DNA of 64,000 bases from Pelomonas asaccharophilus_A (GTDB taxonomy: Bacteria > Pseudomonadota > Gammaproteobacteria > Burkholderiales > Burkholderiaceae_C), in the NCBI RefSeq assembly GCF_031458115.1, contig NZ_JAVDXV010000002.1, positions 682,001 to 746,000 on the forward strand, in the 5' to 3' direction. Shown here one piece after another: positions 12,384 through 22,003 of the stretch (position 1 is its first letter; the number at the start of each line of letters is the position of its first letter). A model generated the notes under the pieces. It did no database searches. It was not told the DNA's origin and was given only the letters and a program-made list of their open reading frames with translations. Position numbers and translations under genes: made by a program.

Positions 12384-14261
12384 ATGAAGGCACCACAAAC
12401 AAACTCCGCCGTCATCCATGTCCACAAGGGAGGCAAGCTGGTCGCGCTGGTCGGCAACCCCAACTGCGGCAAGACGGCGCTGTTCAACGGCCTAACCGGC
12501 AGCCATCAGAAGGTGGCCAACTACGCCGGCGTGACTGTCGAGCGCAAGGAAGGCCGCCTCATCTCCGCCGCCGGCAAGCCGCTGCGCCTGCTCGACCTGC
12601 CCGGCACCTACAGCCTGCATCCGCGCTCGCCGGACGAACGCGTCACCTGCGACGTGCTGGCCGGCCGGGCCAGGGGCGAGAAGCGCCCCGACCTGGTCGT
12701 CTGCGTGCTGGACGCGACCAATCTGCGCCGCAACCTGCGCCTGCTGCTGGCGGTGCGCCGCATGGGGCTGCCGGTCGTCGTCGCGCTGAACATGGCAGAC
12801 CTGGCCGCCAAGCGCGGCATCCACGTCGACCCGGCGAAGCTGAGCGCGGCGCTGGGCGTGCCGGTGGTGCGCACCGTGGCCATCCACAAGGAAGGCCTGG
12901 ACGACCTGCGCGCCGTGCTGGACCAGCCAGAGGTCTGGCAGGCAGCTCCCGCCGCTGCCGAGCCAGAGATCGATGACCAGAAGACCATCAACGCGCTGCT
13001 GGCCAACCTGGGCCTGAGCGCCGAACTGCCCGAACTGCCCAGCGACCGCGCCGACCGCGTGCTGCTGCACCCGGTGCTGGGCTCGATCATCCTGGCCGTG
13101 CTGCTGTTCTTCCTGTTCCAGGCGGTGTTCGCCTGGGCCGAGACGCCGATGGGGCTGATCGAGGCCGCGACGGCGTGGGTGGGCGAGCAGGTGGGCGGCT
13201 TGCTGCCCGAAGGCCTGCTGCGCAGCTTCCTGGTCGACGGCCTCGTCGCCGGCCTGGGCGGCGTGGTGGTGTTCCTGCCGCAGATCCTGATCCTGTTCTT
13301 TTTCATCCTCGTGCTGGAGGAGTCGGGCTATCTGCCGCGCGCGGCGCTGCTGCTGGACCGGCTGATGGGCAGCGTGGGCCTGTCGGGGCGCAGCTTCATC
13401 CCGCTGCTGTCCAGCTTCGCCTGCGCCATCCCCGGCATCATGGCCTCGCGCTCCATCGCGAATCCGCGCGACCGGCTGGTCACCATCATGATCGCGCCGC
13501 TGATGACCTGCTCGGCACGGCTGCCGGTCTATGCGCTGCTGATCGCGGCCTTCATCCCCAACCGCGAGGTCGGTGGCTTCGAGCTGCAGGGCCTGGTGCT
13601 GTTCGGCCTGTACTTCGCCGGCATCCTCGGCGCGCTGGCCGTGGCCTGGGTCATCAAGCGCCTGGGCAGCAGCGGCCGCGAGGTGCGCCCGCTGATGATG
13701 GAGCTGCCGGCCTACCACTGGCCGCAGCCGCGCAGCGTGGCCATCGGCCTGTGGCAGCGCGCCATGATCTTCCTGAAGCGCGTGGGCGGCATCATCCTGG
13801 TGATGACCGTCGCGCTGTGGGCTCTGTCCACCTTCCCGTCGCCGCCGGAAGGCGCGACCGGCGCGCCCATCGAGTACAGCATCGCCGGCTATCTGGGCCG
13901 CGGTCTGGCCACGATCTTCGAGCCCATCGGCTTCAACTGGCAGATCAGCCTGTCGCTGGTGCCGGGGCTGGCGGCCCGCGAGGTGATGGTCAGCGCGCTG
14001 GGCACGGTCTACGCGCTGTCGGCCACCGGTGACGACACGGCCGGCGCGCTGGCACCGCTGATCGCACAGACCTGGAGCTTCGCGACCGCGCTGTCGCTGC
14101 TGGCCTGGTTCGTGTTCGCGCCGCAATGCCTGGCCACGCTGGCCACCATCAAGCGCGAGACCAGCGTCAAGATGGCGCTGGCGGCTGCCGGCTATCTGTT
14201 CGCGCTGGCCTACCTCGCGTCGTTTCTCACCTACCGCGTGGCGCTTTACTTGGGGGCCTGA
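12384..14261 (+). CDS. feoB: FeoB ferrous iron transporter
   Basis: A 625-residue inner-membrane protein for GTP-dependent Fe2+ import. The N-terminal G domain has G1 GNPNCGKT (24-31), the switch NYAGVTVERKEG, G3 DLPG (71-74) and G4 NMAD (136-139). The membrane part begins near 230 and contains the two Gate-type repeats, including SFACAIPGIMASR with the conserved Cys and the LVPGLAAREVMVSALGT region. It is shorter than the roughly 770 residues of the E. coli protein, as in many short FeoB forms. The ATG was chosen because MKAPQTNSAV leads directly into the G domain; an upstream in-frame extension would run through the hairpin spacer. The 3' end overlaps the convergent cyclophilin gene by 16 bases. 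Confidence 0.96.
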   Translation: MKAPQTNSAVIHVHKGGKLVALVGNPNCGKTALFNGLTGSHQKVANYAGVTVERKEGRLISAAGKPLRLLDLPGTYSLHPRSPDERVTCDVLAGRARGEKRPDLVVCVLDATNLRRNLRLLLAVRRMGLPVVVALNMADLAAKRGIHVDPAKLSAALGVPVVRTVAIHKEGLDDLRAVLDQPEVWQAAPAAAEPEIDDQKTINALLANLGLSAELPELPSDRADRVLLHPVLGSIILAVLLFFLFQAVFAWAETPMGLIEAATAWVGEQVGGLLPEGLLRSFLVDGLVAGLGGVVVFLPQILILFFFILVLEESGYLPRAALLLDRLMGSVGLSGRSFIPLLSSFACAIPGIMASRSIANPRDRLVTIMIAPLMTCSARLPVYALLIAAFIPNREVGGFELQGLVLFGLYFAGILGALAVAWVIKRLGSSGREVRPLMMELPAYHWPQPRSVAIGLWQRAMIFLKRVGGIILVMTVALWALSTFPSPPEGATGAPIEYSIAGYLGRGLATIFEPIGFNWQISLSLVPGLAAREVMVSALGTVYALSATGDDTAGALAPLIAQTWSFATALSLLAWFVFAPQCLATLATIKRETSVKMALAAAGYLFALAYLASFLTYRVALYLGA

Positions 14262-15181
14262 GGCGTGGGTCGCGTCGGCACCGACGCGCTGCACACGTCG
14301 ATGTAGCCCGGGCTGTGGACGAACCAGCCGCCGCGATGGCGGCGCGCGTCCAGCAGCTGGGTCCATGTGCTGGACTCGGTCTTCAGCACCTGCAAGGCCG
14401 GCCGCTCCTCCAGCGGCAGCTGCGCGAGCAGGCGCACGCGCTGGATGCCGGTGCGCTGCTCGGGCTTGTCGTAGAAGCCCATCGCGGCCGTGCCGCGGGG
14501 CAGGGCGGCAAGGTGCTCCATGCCCTTCAGCACGCGGCCCACGACGGTGATGTTCAGGTCCAGCCCGCGCGGCGCCTGGCCGATGACGGCGTACAACTCG
14601 GTGCCGTTGCTGGAGTCCACCGCGTCGCTGCGGCCGGCGCCCACCATGCCGTAGCAATGCGCCAGCCAGGCCTTGCCGGTCTTGGGATCGGCGGCCACCG
14701 GAAAGCCTTCGGCGAAGCCGGTGCGCGGGGCCCAGCCTTCCTGGTCGGGCAGGCGCGCGAAGCCGGCCGACTTGCCGACGTGGTCCAGCGGCACGGAGAA
14801 CTCGGCCGGCAGCTTGGGGCTGGCGCTGGCCGGCAACGGCCTGGCCTTGGCGGCGTCCTCGCCGTCGGGGTCGCCCCATTGGGTGACGAAGTTGTCCTGC
14901 ACGCGCACGATCGCCAGGCCGTCCCAGTAGCCGCCGCGGGCCAGCGCGCGGATGTTGGCCGCATGCGCGGGCGCGAAGCGCGGGGCCAGCTCGATGAGCA
15001 CCTGGCCCGAGGCGAGTTCCATCAGCAGCGTGTTCTCCGGGTCCAGCGCGCGCCAGTGGCTGGCGGGCGAGCCGGCCAGGATCTGCTGGGCGGTCTTCTT
15101 GGGGGCGGGCGCCTTCTTGGGGGCGGCGAAGGCGGGGGCCAGCAGGCCGGCCGTGGCCAGCGCGAGTGCGAGGTGTTTCAT
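14246..15181 (-). CDS. Periplasmic cyclophilin-type peptidyl-prolyl isomerase
   Basis: A 311-residue protein with a signal peptide (MKHLALALATAGLLAPAFA, likely cleaved near residue 19) followed by a Lys/Pro/Ala-rich linker. The cyclophilin domain spans about 50-260: ALARGGYWDGLAIVRVQDNFVTQWGD corresponds to the strand holding the catalytic Arg and Phe/Gln positions, and ITVVGRVLKGMEHL is the usual late motif. It would assist folding of proline-containing proteins in the periplasm. It is longer than minimal cyclophilins, with insertions after residue 105 and a C-terminal extension of about 50 residues. Convergent with feoB. Confidence 0.88.
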   Translation of the reverse strand: MKHLALALATAGLLAPAFAAPKKAPAPKKTAQQILAGSPASHWRALDPENTLLMELASGQVLIELAPRFAPAHAANIRALARGGYWDGLAIVRVQDNFVTQWGDPDGEDAAKARPLPASASPKLPAEFSVPLDHVGKSAGFARLPDQEGWAPRTGFAEGFPVAADPKTGKAWLAHCYGMVGAGRSDAVDSSNGTELYAVIGQAPRGLDLNITVVGRVLKGMEHLAALPRGTAAMGFYDKPEQRTGIQRVRLLAQLPLEERPALQVLKTESSTWTQLLDARRHRGGWFVHSPGYIDVCSASVPTRPTPQAPK

Positions 15182-15202
15182 GGCCGCGCAGCTTAACGGG
15201 CC

Positions 15203-16075
15203 TCAAGACGGTGGCAGGAAGCGCTGCAACTCACGGCCGCGCAAGGCCGCGGCCAGCCGCTGCGCCAGCCCCAGCGCCGCCGCGGGTTCCTGCGCCGCGC
15301 GAGACGCAGCGCAGCCGTCGCCGCGCAGGCAGGCCAGCCAGACCTCGGGGTCGCGCTCGTCGCAGGTCAGGCCGAACTCGCAGGGCAGCAGCCGCAATGC
15401 GGATTGCGCCAGCGCGCGGTCGGCCTCGGTGTCGAAGCGCTGGCCGTCGAAGTACAGCACCGGCTCGCCGGCGATGCGGCGCAGCAGCAGGCGCTCGCCC
15501 AGTTCGTCCAGCAGCAGCGCATCGGGCCGCGCGAACACGGCCTGCAGCAGCGCGGCGTCGTCGAGATCGGACTGCTGCAGCGTCAGCAGCGGGTCGTCGC
15601 CTGCGGCCTCGTCGGCCGCGACATTGACGAAGCCCAGCCACTCGGCGTTGGGGAACTGCGCGCAGCCGGCCGACAGCGCCGCCTGGCGAGCGACGGCGCG
15701 CTGGTGCAGCGGGTGGTTGACGTCGGGGGCTTGCTCCGGTGGGGCCAGGCCCGCGACGGCCGCGCAGCGCCGCGCCAGTGCGCGGGCATAGAGCCGCCCG
15801 CCCTGGGCGCGCGCGGCCAATGCCGCATGCAGGCTGGCGCGCAGGTCTGCCTCGGGCGCGGCGAGCAGCGCGGTGAGGCCCGTTGTCGCCGGCAACGGCT
15901 GCATGGCGTTCGGCCGCGCGGCAGGCGCGGGAGCGTCCGGCGGAGCCGGCGCCGTTGCCCGGGCAAGCGTGGCGGCAGGCGCCGGCGCAGGCAGCGCCAC
16001 CTCCATCGGCGCCTGCCCCCACCAGGCCCAGGCCACCAGCGCAACGCCCAGCAGCAGCGCCGCCGGCGGCAGCAT
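15203..16075 (-). CDS. Membrane-anchored Cys-rich protein of unknown function
   Basis: A 290-residue protein not assigned to a family. One N-terminal membrane helix (about 3-20) is followed by an Ala/Pro-rich linker to about residue 55 and a soluble periplasmic part. Near the C terminus it has an evenly spaced cysteine set, CEFGLTCDERDPEVWLACL followed by RGDGC, which may form disulfides. The ATG overlaps the arabinanase stop by one base (TGATG), so the two are translationally coupled. The function could relate to the secreted glycosidase, but nothing in the sequence shows that. Confidence 0.7.
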   Translation of the reverse strand: MLPPAALLLGVALVAWAWWGQAPMEVALPAPAPAATLARATAPAPPDAPAPAARPNAMQPLPATTGLTALLAAPEADLRASLHAALAARAQGGRLYARALARRCAAVAGLAPPEQAPDVNHPLHQRAVARQAALSAGCAQFPNAEWLGFVNVAADEAAGDDPLLTLQQSDLDDAALLQAVFARPDALLLDELGERLLLRRIAGEPVLYFDGQRFDTEADRALAQSALRLLPCEFGLTCDERDPEVWLACLRGDGCAASRAAQEPAAALGLAQRLAAALRGRELQRFLPPS

Positions 16076-17040
16076 CACCAGACGGCTTGCGGCCACCCGT
16101 CGGACCCCCAGGTCACGTTGCCCATGAACAGCACCGGCGCGCCGTTGTTCTGCGCGTCGTAGGCATGCCAGGCCATCACCGAACCATCGGCCAGCAGCGA
16201 TTGCCCGCCCGGGCCCTTGAAGCGCGAGCCGCTGGACGCCAGCAGCGTGCCGCCGCCGGACATCATCGAGACGCCGGCCTTGTCGGCGTAGGGGCCGGTG
16301 ATGGACGTGGAGCGGCCCACCGCGATGCGGTAGGTGCTGTTGGCGCCCTGGCAGCAGGCGCCCTTGGAGACGAACAGGTAGTAGTAGCTGCCCTTGCGGA
16401 CGATGAAGCCGTTCTCGATGCCGTTGGCGGTGTCCTTGGCGATGTTGACGATGCCGCCGGTCGGCGGCTTCAGGTTCACCTTGCTGACGCGGGTGATGTG
16501 GATGCCGTTCCAGAACGAGCCGAAAACCATGTAGGGATCGCCGTTGGCCGCGACGACGAAGGCCGGATCGATCGCGTTGTAGCCGTCGCCGGACTTGGAG
16601 GTCAGGATGGCGCCCTGGTCCACCCACTGGCCCGATGCGATGCCGCCGGCCGAGGTGGCCAGGCCGATGGCGGATTTCTGTGAGCCGAAGCTGGAGATGG
16701 CGTAGTAGCAGTAGCCCAGTCCGTTGTATTCGCCGCAGCCGGGCGCCCAGACCATGGCGGTCTTGTTGGTGGGCAGGTAAGTCTTCCACCAGGCCAGTCC
16801 GCCAGGGAAGATGGGCAGGCCTTGTGTCCAGGCCGTGCCGTTGCTGGAGTACTTGACGCCGATGCCGCCGTTGTCGGTGGTCTCGAACAGCCACCAGGTG
16901 GAACTGGTCTTGTAGAGGTGCGGGTCGTGCGTGCCGATGGCGCCGGTCAGCGTCCAGGGCGCGGCTTGCGCCAGCGGGAGGGCGGCGGCGAGCGCGCAGC
17001 CTGCGGCCAAGCGCTGCAAGCGCTTCAGGGTCTGGAACAT
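16075..17040 (-). CDS. Secreted GH43 arabinan endo-1,5-alpha-L-arabinosidase
   Basis: A 321-residue enzyme with a signal peptide (1-26, cut after AQA). The five-bladed propeller of family GH43 is recognisable, with the catalytic set D39 in GTHDPHLYK, D158 in NAIDPAFV and E209 in GIENGFI. These enzymes cleave alpha-1,5-arabinan from plant pectin side chains by inversion. Product assignment within GH43 (endo-arabinanase or arabinofuranosidase) is by overall resemblance to short arabinanases and is less certain. It heads a two-gene minus-strand unit. An arabinan-degrading enzyme fits a soil or plant-associated life. Confidence 0.85.
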   Translation of the reverse strand: MFQTLKRLQRLAAGCALAAALPLAQAAPWTLTGAIGTHDPHLYKTSSTWWLFETTDNGGIGVKYSSNGTAWTQGLPIFPGGLAWWKTYLPTNKTAMVWAPGCGEYNGLGYCYYAISSFGSQKSAIGLATSAGGIASGQWVDQGAILTSKSGDGYNAIDPAFVVAANGDPYMVFGSFWNGIHITRVSKVNLKPPTGGIVNIAKDTANGIENGFIVRKGSYYYLFVSKGACCQGANSTYRIAVGRSTSITGPYADKAGVSMMSGGGTLLASSGSRFKGPGGQSLLADGSVMAWHAYDAQNNGAPVLFMGNVTWGSDGWPQAVW

Positions 17041-17215
17041 GTGGTTTGTCTCCGGGTTGCGGGCCGCCTCGTGCGGGCTGACCTCGTGCCGGGCAGAACG
17101 CCACCCGACCGGAAAATTAAACCTGACTATTTGTGCGCCGTAACCAAGAGGTAACGCCGATCCGCACTTTGGTATCGATGAAAAGTAATACTTATCAAAA
17201 TCGATAGGTCGGTGG
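17041..17215 (-). promoter_or_regulatory. AT-rich region upstream of the arabinanase gene
   Basis: This gap holds an AT-rich stretch unlike its surroundings, with an inverted repeat TATCGAT (17173-17179) / ATCGATA (17200-17206) and the imperfect palindrome CGTAACC-N4-GGTAACG (17139-17156). These are reasonable operator and promoter candidates for the arabinanase unit, perhaps bound by a sugar-responsive regulator. No regulator gene is next to it. Confidence 0.45.
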
Positions 17216-18340
17216 TTACGCTGAAATGAGCTCTGCGATGCGCTCGTCGGACAGTCGCATGGGCAGCGACTGCGGCGACAGCAGACCCACGACGGCCAGG
17301 CCGTCGCGCGAGGTGTCGCGGCGCAGCGGCGTCAGGCGCGGCTCGCCGCGGGTGTCGGTCAGCGTGGCCACCAGCGGGTGGTAGGCCTTCTCGCCGTTGC
17401 CCACGACCAGCCCCAGCTCGCCCGACGCCAGTCGCACCAGCGAACCGGGCGGGAATACGCCGAAGGCCTTAATCAGCGCCGCGGCCAGCGGGTTGGAGTC
17501 GGCCATCAGGTGCAGCTCGCGGCCGGCCTGCTGGGCCGACATGGCCGGACGGTTGGCGCGCGCGCTCAGGCGGGCGGTGTAGACGTCGGCGAAGCGCAGC
17601 AGCGTGGCGAGCTCGCCCACATCGGTCAGGCCGCCGGGGTAGCCGGTGCCGTCGGGTAGTTCGTGATGCTGGGCGACGGCTTCCAGCCAGAGGTGGTCGG
17701 TGACGCCGGCCTGCTCCAGCAGTTCGGCGCTCAGCGTGGGATGCTGGTGGATGGCCTCGCGCTGCAGCGTGGTGGGCGGCGACACCTGGCTGGCCAGCCG
17801 GGCCTGCAGGTCCACCATGGACAGGTTCATCGTCAGTGCGGCCTGGAAGGCGCGGCGTTGATCCTCAGCCGACCAGCCGAGGAAACGCGCCGCCGCATGG
17901 CAGGCCGTGGCGGCATGGATGGAATGGTTGACGCCGTAGTGGCCTTCACCCTGGCGCACGACCTGCGACAGCGCGACGCCGGGCGCGTGGGCAATCAGGC
18001 GCAGCAGCTCGTCGGTGGTGGTGGCGATGGCCGTGGCGAGCTGGTCGGCCGGGGCCGCCAGCGTGCGCCGCACGGCGTCGCCCAGCCGCTGCCATTCGCC
18101 GGGCAATTGGTCCGTGCTCAGCGACCGCGTGGCGGCGCGCCGCTGCGGCTGCACCGCGCTGGCAATCTCGCTGATCTCCACCAGCGCACCGCGCTGGAAC
18201 AGTTCGTCCAGCTGGTCGAGGTCATGGATGATCTGGCCACGGGCCAGCAGCAACTGGTGCTGCGCGTCGCGCACGCTGAAGGCCAGTGGTTCGCCGAGGA
18301 CGATATGGGTTCTGACGGACTGCAGTGAGCAAAGGCGCAT
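17216..18340 (-). CDS. Degenerate HD-GYP domain protein
   Basis: A 374-residue cytoplasmic protein. The N-terminal 120 residues match no domain I can name. The HD-GYP-like region (about 130-290) keeps HHE at 225-227 and GTGYPGGL (231-238), and FADVYTARLSAR matches the usual VADVYDAL region. At the position of HDIGK it reads TMNLSMVDLQ (170-179), so the metal-binding His-Asp pair is absent. A C-terminal region (about 295-374) contains LVRLASGELGLVVGNG, as seen in other proteins of this type. It is unlikely to hydrolyse cyclic di-GMP but may bind it or act as a scaffold. Divergent from dnaE. Confidence 0.85.
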   Translation of the reverse strand: MRLCSLQSVRTHIVLGEPLAFSVRDAQHQLLLARGQIIHDLDQLDELFQRGALVEISEIASAVQPQRRAATRSLSTDQLPGEWQRLGDAVRRTLAAPADQLATAIATTTDELLRLIAHAPGVALSQVVRQGEGHYGVNHSIHAATACHAAARFLGWSAEDQRRAFQAALTMNLSMVDLQARLASQVSPPTTLQREAIHQHPTLSAELLEQAGVTDHLWLEAVAQHHELPDGTGYPGGLTDVGELATLLRFADVYTARLSARANRPAMSAQQAGRELHLMADSNPLAAALIKAFGVFPPGSLVRLASGELGLVVGNGEKAYHPLVATLTDTRGEPRLTPLRRDTSRDGLAVVGLLSPQSLPMRLSDERIAELISA

Positions 18341-18433
18341 GGACGGGGGCGTGCAACACCAGGAGTTGCGGCGTTACGCGGCGCGCAGGGTAGCCCAAGT
18401 TCAGCCCCCTCGCAGGCTTCCTAAAATGCCGCC

Positions 18434-21400
18434 ATGCCCGATGTGAACACCGCACAACAAGACCAGCCCTTCGTCCACCTTCGCATGCACACCGAGTTCT
18501 CGGTCGTGGATGGCACCTTGAGGACCGATGACGCGGCCGATGCCGCCGCGAAGGACGGGCAGGTGGCGGCGGCCATCACCGACCTGGCCAACCTGTTCGG
18601 CGGCATCAAGTTCTACTCGGCCGCCCGCAAGAAGGGCGTGCAGCCCATCCTGGGCGCGGACTGCTGGCTGGAGACCGACGCCACCGACAAGCCGCCCACG
18701 CGGCTGTTGCTGCTGGTGCAGGACAAGCAGGGCTATCTGAACATCTCGGAGCTGCTGTCGCGCGCGTGGATTCAGAACGTGCAGCGCAACCAGGCCTGCC
18801 TGAAATGGGAATGGCTGCAGGAGCTGAACGGCGGGCTGATCTGCCTGAGCGGCGCCCAGCATGGTGGGCTGGGGCAGGCACTGATGCAGGGCGACAAGGT
18901 GCGCGCCAGGGAGTGGGCGCAGAAGCTGGCCGCCATCTTCCCGGACCGCTTCTACATCGAGCTGCAGCGCGCCGGCCTGCCGGGCCAGGAGGCGCTGGTG
19001 CAGGCCAGCGTGCCGTTGGCGGCCGAACTGGGCCTGCCGGTCGTCGCGACCCACCCCATCCAGTTCCTGACCGAAGACGATTTCGAGGCTCACGAGGCGC
19101 GCGTCTGCGTCGCCGAGGGCGAGACGCTGGCCAACCCCAAGCGCATCAAGCGCTTCCTGCCGAGCCAGTATTTCAAGACGCAGGCGCAGATGCGCGAGTT
19201 GTTCAAGGACGTGCCCAGCGCCATCCAGAACACGACCGAGATCGCGCGGCGCTGCTCGCTGAGCCTGGTGCTGGGCAAGCCGCAGCTGCCCAACTTCCCG
19301 ACGCCACCGCTGGAAGACGGCACGCCGATGCCGATGGACCAGTACTTCCGCGAGCTGAGCCACGACGGCTTGAAGGGCCGGCTGATCCACCTGTTCCCGA
19401 ACGAGGCCGAGCGCGAGAAGGAGCGCCCGCGCTATGTGGAGCGCCTGGACTTCGAGCTGAACACCATCATCAAGATGGGCTTCCCGGGCTATTTCCTCAT
19501 CGTGTCGGACTTCATCCGCTGGGCCAAGGAAAACGGCTGCCCGGTGGGCCCGGGCCGGGGCTCGGGTGCCGGTTCGCTGGTGGCCTATGCGCTGCTCATC
19601 ACCGACCTGGACCCGCTGAAATACAACCTGCTGTTCGAGCGTTTCCTGAACCCCGAGCGGGTCTCGATGCCCGACTTCGACATCGACTTCTGCCAGGGAA
19701 ACCGCGACCGCGTCATCGACTATGTGAAGGACAAGTACGGCCGGCCGGCGGTCAGCCAGATCGCGACGTTCGGCACCATGGCCGCCAAGGGCGCGCTGCG
19801 CGACATCGGCCGCGTGCTGGGCATGGGCTTCGGCCATGTGGACAGCGTCGCCAAGCTCATCCCGGCACCGCCCGGCAAGACGGTGACGCTGGCCAAGCTG
19901 CCGCCCAACTTCGACCCCGACAAGGCCAAGATGGTCTACGCGCGGCATGAGTCGCCGGAGATCGAGGAGCGCGAGAAGGCGGACGAGGAAGTGGCCGGCC
20001 TCCTGGAGATGGCGGCGCGCGTGGAGGGGACGGTGCGCTCCATCGGCATGCACGCCGGCGGCGTGCTGATCGCGCCGGGCAAGATCACTGACTTCTGCCC
20101 GCAGTACCAGCAGCCCGGCTCCACCAGCGCGGTCAGCCAGTACGACAAGGACGACGTGGAGGCCATCGGCCTCGTGAAGTTCGACTTCCTGGGCCTGGCG
20201 ACGCTGACCATCCTGGAACTGGCCAAGAACTTCATCGTCGCTCGCCACCCGGACCGCAAGGACTTCGACTGGGCCAACGTCGCGCTGGACGACCGCAAGA
20301 CCTTCAAGCTGTTCGGCGATGGCCTGTCGGAAAGCGTGTTCCAGTTTGAATCGCCCGGCATGCAGCGGCTGTTGAAGGACGCCAAGCCGTCGCGCTTCGA
20401 GGACCTGATCGCGCTGGTGTCGCTGTACCGGCCGGGCCCGATGGACCTGATCCCGTCGTTCGTGGCGCGAAAGCACGGCAAGGAGGTCATCGAGTACCCG
20501 CACCCGCTGCTGGAGCAGGTGCTGGCCGAGACCTACGGCGTGTTCGTCTACCAGGAGCAGGTGATGCAGTCCGCCCAGGTGCTGGGCGGCTACAGCCTCG
20601 GGGGCGCCGACATGCTGCGTCGCGCGATGGGCAAGAAGAAGGCCGACGAGATGGCGGCCCACCGGGCGATGTTCCGCAAGGGCGCGGCCGAGAAGAACAT
20701 CGACGAGAAGATGGCCGACGAAGTCTTCGACCTGATGGAGAAGTTCGCGGGCTACGGCTTCAACAAGTCGCACGCCGCCGCCTATGCGCTGCTGAGCTAT
20801 CACACGGCCTGGCTGAAGGCGCATTTCACGGCCGAGTTCTATGCCGCGAACATGACCATAGAAATGGACGACACCGACAAGCTGAAGGTGTTGCTCAACG
20901 ACGCCAAGACCTTCGGCGTCGAGTTCCAGCCGCCCTGCGTGAACAAGGGGCAATACCGCTTCGAGCCGCTGTCCAACCGGCTCGTGAACTACGGCCTGGG
21001 TGCCATCAAGGGCACGGGCCGCGGCGCCATTGAGGCCATCATCGCGGCGCGCGAGGCCGGCGGGCCCTTCCTGAGCTTCTACGACTTCTGCCTGCGCGTG
21101 GACCGCAAGGCCGTCAACAAGCGCGTCGTCGAGGCGCTCGTCAAGGCCGGCGCATTCGACAGCATCAACCCCGAGCGGTCCAAGCTGCTGGCCAGCGTGG
21201 CGCGCGGCTACACGCATGCCGAGACGACCGAGGCCAACGCCGATCAAGGCGGCCTTTTCGACTTCGGCGACTCGCACGCGTCATCCACCGCCGAGCCCGA
21301 CCTGGTCGACGCGCCGCAGTGGAGCATCAAGGAGCGGCTGTCGCTGGAGAAGACGGCCATCGGCTTCTACCTGTCGGGCCACCTGTTCGACCAGAGCGGC

Positions 21401-21985
21401 GCCGAGGTGCGGCGCATCGTCAAGCGCCAGATCGCCGACCTGGTCGACAGCCGCGAACCCACCACGGTGGCCGGCATCGTCAGCGGCATGCGCATCATCA
21501 ACGGTCAGCGTGGCCGCGTGGCCATCTTCAAGATCGACGACAAGAGCGACGCCATCGAGGCCGTCGCCAACGAGGAACTGCTGAACGCCAACAAGGAGTT
21601 GCTGGCCGAGGATGAACTCATCATCGCCACCGGCAAGGTGCAGAACGACCGCTTCTCCGGCGGCCTGCGCATGAATGTGCAGGCGGTCTGGAGCCTGCCC
21701 GCCGCGCGGGTGAAGTTCGGCCGCCACCTGCTGCTGGCCAATGCGGGCTCGGCGGGGCTGGTGCATGAACTGGTGCAGCGCTTCCCGCCGCGCGAGGTGC
21801 AGACGGAGGAGGGCGGCACGCGCCGCCAGGGCCTGCCGGTGCGCGTGGCCATGAAGGCCGAGCCCGAGGCCGGCCGCGTGGGTGCCACCTGGCTGGTGGA
21901 GCTGGGCGAGGGCAGCCGGTTCTGGCCCGCGGACGACGCGCTCGCCAAATTCGGCACGGCCGCTGAGGTCATTTACGAAGCTTGA
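18434..21985 (+). CDS. dnaE: DNA polymerase III alpha subunit
   Basis: A 1183-residue replicative polymerase, usual length for DnaE1. The N-terminal PHP domain starts FVHLRMHTEFSVVDG; the palm carries the catalytic aspartates in SMPDFDIDFCQGNRDRVI (near residues 415-430); the finger region includes SLYRPGPMDLIPSFVARK and GFNKSHAAAYALLSY; an OB-fold domain follows near residues 1000-1100. It copies the chromosome as part of the core enzyme. The ATG follows a 93-base divergent spacer shared with the degenerate HD-GYP gene. Confidence 0.98.
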   Translation: MPDVNTAQQDQPFVHLRMHTEFSVVDGTLRTDDAADAAAKDGQVAAAITDLANLFGGIKFYSAARKKGVQPILGADCWLETDATDKPPTRLLLLVQDKQGYLNISELLSRAWIQNVQRNQACLKWEWLQELNGGLICLSGAQHGGLGQALMQGDKVRAREWAQKLAAIFPDRFYIELQRAGLPGQEALVQASVPLAAELGLPVVATHPIQFLTEDDFEAHEARVCVAEGETLANPKRIKRFLPSQYFKTQAQMRELFKDVPSAIQNTTEIARRCSLSLVLGKPQLPNFPTPPLEDGTPMPMDQYFRELSHDGLKGRLIHLFPNEAEREKERPRYVERLDFELNTIIKMGFPGYFLIVSDFIRWAKENGCPVGPGRGSGAGSLVAYALLITDLDPLKYNLLFERFLNPERVSMPDFDIDFCQGNRDRVIDYVKDKYGRPAVSQIATFGTMAAKGALRDIGRVLGMGFGHVDSVAKLIPAPPGKTVTLAKLPPNFDPDKAKMVYARHESPEIEEREKADEEVAGLLEMAARVEGTVRSIGMHAGGVLIAPGKITDFCPQYQQPGSTSAVSQYDKDDVEAIGLVKFDFLGLATLTILELAKNFIVARHPDRKDFDWANVALDDRKTFKLFGDGLSESVFQFESPGMQRLLKDAKPSRFEDLIALVSLYRPGPMDLIPSFVARKHGKEVIEYPHPLLEQVLAETYGVFVYQEQVMQSAQVLGGYSLGGADMLRRAMGKKKADEMAAHRAMFRKGAAEKNIDEKMADEVFDLMEKFAGYGFNKSHAAAYALLSYHTAWLKAHFTAEFYAANMTIEMDDTDKLKVLLNDAKTFGVEFQPPCVNKGQYRFEPLSNRLVNYGLGAIKGTGRGAIEAIIAAREAGGPFLSFYDFCLRVDRKAVNKRVVEALVKAGAFDSINPERSKLLASVARGYTHAETTEANADQGGLFDFGDSHASSTAEPDLVDAPQWSIKERLSLEKTAIGFYLSGHLFDQSGAEVRRIVKRQIADLVDSREPTTVAGIVSGMRIINGQRGRVAIFKIDDKSDAIEAVANEELLNANKELLAEDELIIATGKVQNDRFSGGLRMNVQAVWSLPAARVKFGRHLLLANAGSAGLVHELVQRFPPREVQTEEGGTRRQGLPVRVAMKAEPEAGRVGATWLVELGEGSRFWPADDALAKFGTAAEVIYEA

Positions 21986-22003
21986 CAGGGCTCACATTCG
22001 GCG

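Noticed and set aside
17139..17156. Terminator of the HD-GYP gene
   Set aside because: The palindrome CGTAACC-N4-GGTAACG is imperfect and lacks a T run, so I treated it as part of a regulatory region.
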